This document shows, in pieces, positions 4,332 to 7,120 of a DNA stretch of 7,120 nucleotides. A model generated the notes under the pieces. The model made no database searches. It had not been told where the DNA came from and worked only from the letters and a program-made list of their open reading frames with translations. This DNA comes from Desulfobacteraceae bacterium (lineage in GTDB: Bacteria > Desulfobacterota > Desulfobacteria > Desulfobacterales > Desulfobacteraceae), in assembly GCA_022712835.1 (NCBI GenBank), contig JAFLJU010000569.1:1-7120 (forward strand), read 5' to 3'. A program made the translations under genes and the position numbers. Positions within the stretch are counted from its first letter, which is position 1; the number at the start of each line of letters is the position of its first letter.

Positions 4332-5684
4332 ATGACCCCTGGCGACCATAATGCCCAAACCCTGGAAAGAGAACTTACCTGGTTCCAGCAGATTTTAGAT
4401 ATTCGTATCCATCTTTATTTTGAGCAGGCGTGTGAGCATGCTTCCATTGAAGAGGTTCCAGCCCCTGATCTTGTGGAGGATGGCTCGTTATATGCCCGGA
4501 CCATCAAAAATTTTGCCATGTCGGATGGAGAACGACTTGTCCTTTTGCTGGCCCTTATCCCCCATGTAAGACCCCAGGTGCTGGACACGTTTTTTATTGA
4601 TAATCAGAATTTCAAACGACCCTTTACCGAGTTTGGCGGATGGAAGGGCAATACACACAGCGGGTTTCTGCCCACTGGCGAAACTGTTTCCTTTCTTCTG
4701 GCAGCCACCAGCCTTGAAAAAAGGTTCCAGGTGATCCAATTGTTTGAATCGGATCATTTTTTTGCAAAACATAATATCCTCCGGCTGGAAAACCAGGGAA
4801 GTTGTGAACCATTGTTCAGCGGCCAGCTGGTCATCTCCGTTGATTTTCTCAACCAATTGACCACAGGGGTTACCCACAAGCCCGATTATAACATCAATTT
4901 CCCGGCCAAGCTGATCTCCACCCAGCTTGAGTGGGAAGATCTGGTTCTGGCCCCTGAAGTATTTGATGAGATTGAAAATATTAACAGTTGGATCAGACAT
5001 GGAAAAACCATTCTGGAAAGTTGGGGGTTTGACCGGGTTATCAAGCCGGGGTACAGAAGTCTTTTTTATGGCCCTCCCGGCACGGGTAAAACCCTGGCAG
5101 CCAGTTTGATCGGCAAACGGACCGGCTCGGATGTTTATCGGATCGATCTTTCCATGGTGGTTTCAAAGTATATTGGTGAGACCGAGAAAAATCTTGCCAA
5201 TGTGTTTGACCAGGCGGAAAAAAAGGAATGGATTTTATTCTTTGACGAGGCAGATGCCCTGTTTGGCAAAAGAACCCAGACATCCAATTCCAATGACCGC
5301 CATGCCAATCAGGAGGTTTCCTATCTTCTCCAGCGGGTGGAGGATTATCCCGGGGTGGTCATCCTTGCCACCAACCTCAAGGCCAATATTGATGATGCCT
5401 TTGCCAGGCGGTTTCAGTCGGTTGTCTATTTCCCCATGCCCGTCTCTAAATTGCGTTATGCGTTGTGGAAAAACTACCTGAACAACCATTTTGACCCTGA
5501 CCAGGGAGGAATGCTTGAAGAACTCGCCCAAAAATACGAGATGTCAGGCGGTGCCATCATCAATGTGGTCCGGTATGGGGCGGTGAGGGCCTTACAGGAA
5601 AAAAGAGAACTGATCCGGGGGGAGGATCTGGTTTGTGGAATTGCAAAGGAGTTGATAAAGGAAGGCAAAACCTTGCAGGAATAA
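4332..5684 (+). CDS. eCIS AAA+ ATPase (Afp15/Pvc15-like)
   Basis: The protein is 450 aa, full length for the family. The N-terminal domain (about 10-200) has the eCIS-type signature ELTWFQQILDIRIHLYF and LLLALIPHVRPQVLDTFF, then FTEFGGWKG and HSGFLPTGETVSFLLA. The AAA+ module follows: Walker A GPPGTGKT (247-254), pore-loop/second-helix region SKYIGETEKNL, Walker B ILFFDEADALFGKR (Asp305, Glu306), sensor 1 Asn348 in ILATN, arginine fingers Arg359/Arg360 in DAFARRF, and sensor 2 region SGGAIINVVRYGA (405-417). All key residues are present, so it should be active. In the family this cytosolic ATPase is encoded beside the tape-measure and cap genes and is thought to act in particle assembly. Here a ~4.3-kb cargo island lies between the tape-measure end and this gene. 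The ribosome site is weak (AGGA), suggesting coupling to the 69-aa gene. Confidence 0.93.
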   Translation: MTPGDHNAQTLERELTWFQQILDIRIHLYFEQACEHASIEEVPAPDLVEDGSLYARTIKNFAMSDGERLVLLLALIPHVRPQVLDTFFIDNQNFKRPFTEFGGWKGNTHSGFLPTGETVSFLLAATSLEKRFQVIQLFESDHFFAKHNILRLENQGSCEPLFSGQLVISVDFLNQLTTGVTHKPDYNINFPAKLISTQLEWEDLVLAPEVFDEIENINSWIRHGKTILESWGFDRVIKPGYRSLFYGPPGTGKTLAASLIGKRTGSDVYRIDLSMVVSKYIGETEKNLANVFDQAEKKEWILFFDEADALFGKRTQTSNSNDRHANQEVSYLLQRVEDYPGVVILATNLKANIDDAFARRFQSVVYFPMPVSKLRYALWKNYLNNHFDPDQGGMLEELAQKYEMSGGAIINVVRYGAVRALQEKRELIRGEDLVCGIAKELIKEGKTLQE

Positions 5685-5708
5685 TGAAAAAATCAAATTC
5701 ATGGAATC

Positions 5709-5741
5709 AAAGGCAGGACATATACGTCCTGCCTTTTTTTT
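5709..5741 (+). terminator. Rho-independent terminator of the eCIS operon
   Basis: AAAGGCAGGAC (5709-5719) and GTCCTGCCTTT (5726-5736) form a perfect stem around the loop ATATAC, followed by a run of eight T (5734-5741). It lies 25 bp after the ATPase stop and ends the + strand gene run. Confidence 0.95.
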
Positions 5742-5814
5742 ATTCAAAGGTAAAATGGGATTCAAAAACTTAATTCATAGCCTACTTTTAAGCCATTAAT
5801 AATTCAACTTTTCC

Positions 5815-5842
5815 TTGACAGCTAATATAGATATGCTATTCA
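5815..5842 (+). promoter_or_regulatory. Candidate sigma-70-type promoter for the flavoprotein gene
   Basis: A perfect -35 box TTGACA lies at 5815-5820 in an AT-rich region between the terminator and the next gene. The best -10 at normal spacing is weak (TATTCA at 5837-5842, spacer 16). A new transcript is required here because a terminator lies just upstream, which supports a promoter somewhere in 5742-5900. Confidence 0.4.
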
Positions 5843-5942
5843 TTAAACTAAAAACAATTGATTTTTTTAGACATATATTACGCAATAAGCTTATTCAATG
5901 CAGATAAACCAAAAAAGCAGACCCCTAAACATGGAGGCAGAC

Positions 5943-6446
5943 ATGAGACAAACCATACAAAATAATTGGGATAACCTTAAAAAAGATTTTTTCAGATGTC
6001 AGAAATCTTCCGGCGGTATCGTTCAGATCGCAAGTGTTGATACAAAAGGCTCCCCGAACATGACACCCATTGGCTCTCTTTTTCTCATGGAAAACAACCA
6101 GGCTTTCTTTTGTAACCGGTTTCCCCAGAATCTGAATGAGAATCTAAAAACCAATGATCAGATCTGTGTCATCGCCATGAACGGGTCAAAATGGTTCTGG
6201 ATGAAATCTCTTTTCAAAGGGAAATTTGCAAGCTGTCCAGGTATAAAACTCTATGGCCGGATCAGCCAGAGAAGGGAGATTTCCCAGGCAGAAAAACAAC
6301 GATGGGAAAACCTGGTAAGGCCCTTCAGGTTTTTAAAGGGCCATGCCCTGCTATGGAAAGACATGGCATATGCATCTGATATTCAATTTGACTCCTATGA
6401 ATATCTCAAGGCTGGAAAAATGACCGACCGCATCTCCATTGGATGA
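5943..6446 (+). CDS. Pyridoxamine 5'-phosphate oxidase family protein (FMN-binding split barrel)
   Basis: This is a 167-aa cytosolic protein. Residues 20-90 have the PPOX split-barrel strands: GIVQIASVDTKGSPNMTPIG, with the conserved small-residue 'x-P-N-x-x-P-[IV]-G' turn, then SLFLMENNQAFFCNRF, NLKTNDQICVIAMNG and, after an insert, GIKLYGRIS. Proteins of this type bind FMN or F420/heme and reduce small or unknown substrates. Specificity cannot be told, and it is unlikely to be the true PdxH. I chose ATG 5943 because GGAGG (5933-5937) lies five bases before it. Earlier in-frame ATGs at 5898 and 5931 have no ribosome site and extend before the domain. The gene is separated from the eCIS operon by a terminator and appears unrelated to it. 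Confidence 0.85.
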   Translation: MRQTIQNNWDNLKKDFFRCQKSSGGIVQIASVDTKGSPNMTPIGSLFLMENNQAFFCNRFPQNLNENLKTNDQICVIAMNGSKWFWMKSLFKGKFASCPGIKLYGRISQRREISQAEKQRWENLVRPFRFLKGHALLWKDMAYASDIQFDSYEYLKAGKMTDRISIG

Positions 6447-6548
6447 TTACTGGCACAAATCTCCTCTTGTTGATAAGAAGATCCAAACCGCGACCGATAA
6501 GTTCTGTATATAGCGGTTGACACGCATCTAATAGACAAGAAGGCGCCA

Positions 6549-6980
6549 TTAAATGTTTAATCGTAAGTTGCTACTTATTATTTTGATTAATGATTGTGGG
6601 ACAACCTGTTCAATAGCCAGATTATTCCATTCTGAAACGTGTTCTGTGATTTCGTCAATGATATGATCAATTTTCCGTTTGGTAAATATAGGGCTTATTT
6701 TTTTAAGGCTATAAAAATCTGCGCGAATAAAGTGGTCTCTTTTTCCATTGAGCTTCATCCAATGACTGCTTACCCAAGGACTTCCCGGTTTGAAGCTGTA
6801 AGCTAAATCGTAGGCAGGGGCTAATTGCCACTTGTGTTGATTATCAAACATGAATCCAAAATTTTTTGAATGATCGTCATGATTACGTGCAATAATATTA
6901 AAAACCATTCTTTTAAATATTTGCGTTGCATCATCCGGAGTTAATTTAAGCTCTCTTGCAAGAGAAAATAATTCTTCATA
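6549..6980 (-). pseudogene. HipA-type kinase C-terminal fragment, fused in frame behind a MurJ segment
   Basis: About 143 residues read as the C-terminal domain of HipA family Ser/Thr kinases (toxins of HipBA-type type II systems). They include FKRMVFNIIARNHDDHSKNF, whose NHDDHSKN stretch matches the HipA catalytic loop (Asp at the E. coli D309 position), and LAPAYDLAYSF, whose Asp matches the metal-binding Asp. The N-terminal subdomain and the ATP-binding P-loop half (roughly the first 280 residues of a ~440-aa HipA) are missing. In their place is MurJ sequence, joined without a stop around codon ATT/TAT near 6980. A kinase lacking its ATP site should be dead. No hipB-like antitoxin gene is seen here. 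The frame ends at TAA 6549-6551, converging with the flavoprotein gene 102 bp away. Confidence 0.75.
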
Positions 6981-7120
6981 AATGACCGGACCAGACAAAC
7001 CAATAAGCCCGGCAGCAGCGGGTAAGGCGATGAACAATGTCAGCCCAATGGCCAAAGAAAGGGCCTTGTCATATTCTTCCATCTCCCCTTTGGCCGCCAG
7101 CTTAGCCAAGCTGGGAAGGG
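6981..7120 (-). pseudogene. murJ: MurJ (MviN) lipid II flippase internal segment, truncated at its 3' side
   Basis: The frame enters from beyond the window and reads LPSLAKLAAKGEMEEYDKAL followed by SLAIGLTLFIALPAAAGLIGLSGPVI. This matches the mid-protein region of MurJ/MviN, where a LP.LA.LAA.G loop is followed by a membrane helix ending GL..L..PII. MurJ is an inner-membrane MOP-family flippase moving lipid II for peptidoglycan synthesis. Homology stops abruptly after GPVI, where an LFERG-like sequence is expected, and HipA sequence follows in the same frame. The C-terminal part of MurJ is not found elsewhere in the window, so this copy is broken. Its codons are GC-richer than the HipA part, supporting a junction of two origins. 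The TTG at 7107-7109 is not a true start. Confidence 0.72.

Noticed and set aside
5898..5942. Earlier ATG starts for the flavoprotein gene
   Set aside because: ATG 5898 and 5931 lack ribosome sites, while GGAGG lies at proper distance before ATG 5943.
6486..6518. AACCGC…GCGGTT inverted repeat between the convergent genes, considered as a bidirectional terminator
   Set aside because: Only six base pairs with a 21-base loop and no T-run on either strand.
6517..6522. Second TTGACA considered as a promoter
   Set aside because: No acceptable -10 box at normal spacing and no + strand gene follows it.
1..7120. CRISPR array, tRNA, rRNA, transposase or insertion-sequence ends
   Set aside because: No regularly spaced repeats, no tRNA-like cloverleaf and no transposase-like protein were seen on either strand.

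Overview
The window looks like the cargo/accessory part of an extracellular contractile injection system (eCIS, phage-tail-like particle) locus in a Gram-negative bacterium. Protein style and moderate GC suggest a Desulfobacterota (Desulfobacteraceae-like) sulfate reducer, but this is an impression and no rRNA or taxonomic marker is present. The eCIS assignment rests on three signals. An Afp15/Pvc15-type AAA+ ATPase lies at 4332-5684. The conserved C-terminus of a contractile-injection tape-measure-type protein (…LPWSFSIIKHPWMDRVIHVKW) occurs complete at 497-610, and its last 12 residues occur again at 1-39. A DUF4157 protein with an HELAH metal site lies at 629-1171.

Layout, + strand, 1-5741: the tail of the tape-measure gene and the first bases of the DUF4157 gene are present twice, as an identical 72-bp direct repeat at 1-72 and 572-643. 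Between the repeats sit a 95-aa unknown gene and a coupled 37-aa ORF. After the DUF4157 gene comes an AT-richer gap with a hairpin, then a 150-aa leader-plus-unknown-domain protein, a SAM-dependent methyltransferase, a secreted/membrane protein with a GH18-like barrel and three C-terminal membrane spans, a 69-aa leader-like peptide, and the AAA+ ATPase. A strong intrinsic terminator at 5709-5741 closes the run. No strong promoter was found inside it, so it reads as the distal part of one long operon whose structural genes lie upstream of the window.

The DUF4157 protein, the 150-aa protein and, more loosely, the 69-aa peptide share pieces of one N-terminal leader (F.DNRPEA.AQRK, EM..NSP, V[VI]QR). 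I infer that these are cargo or cargo-derived modules for loading into the particle, with the ATPase serving assembly. The repeats, truncated leaders and broken frames indicate active turnover of the cargo slot.

Right flank, 5742-7120: an unrelated pyridoxamine-phosphate-oxidase-family flavoprotein gene, then, converging on the minus strand, a chimeric frame. Its N-terminal side is a MurJ lipid II flippase segment running off the window end, and its C-terminal side is a HipA-type kinase C-terminal domain lacking its N-terminal half. This marks a recombination scar (or a misassembly) at the edge of the eCIS locus.
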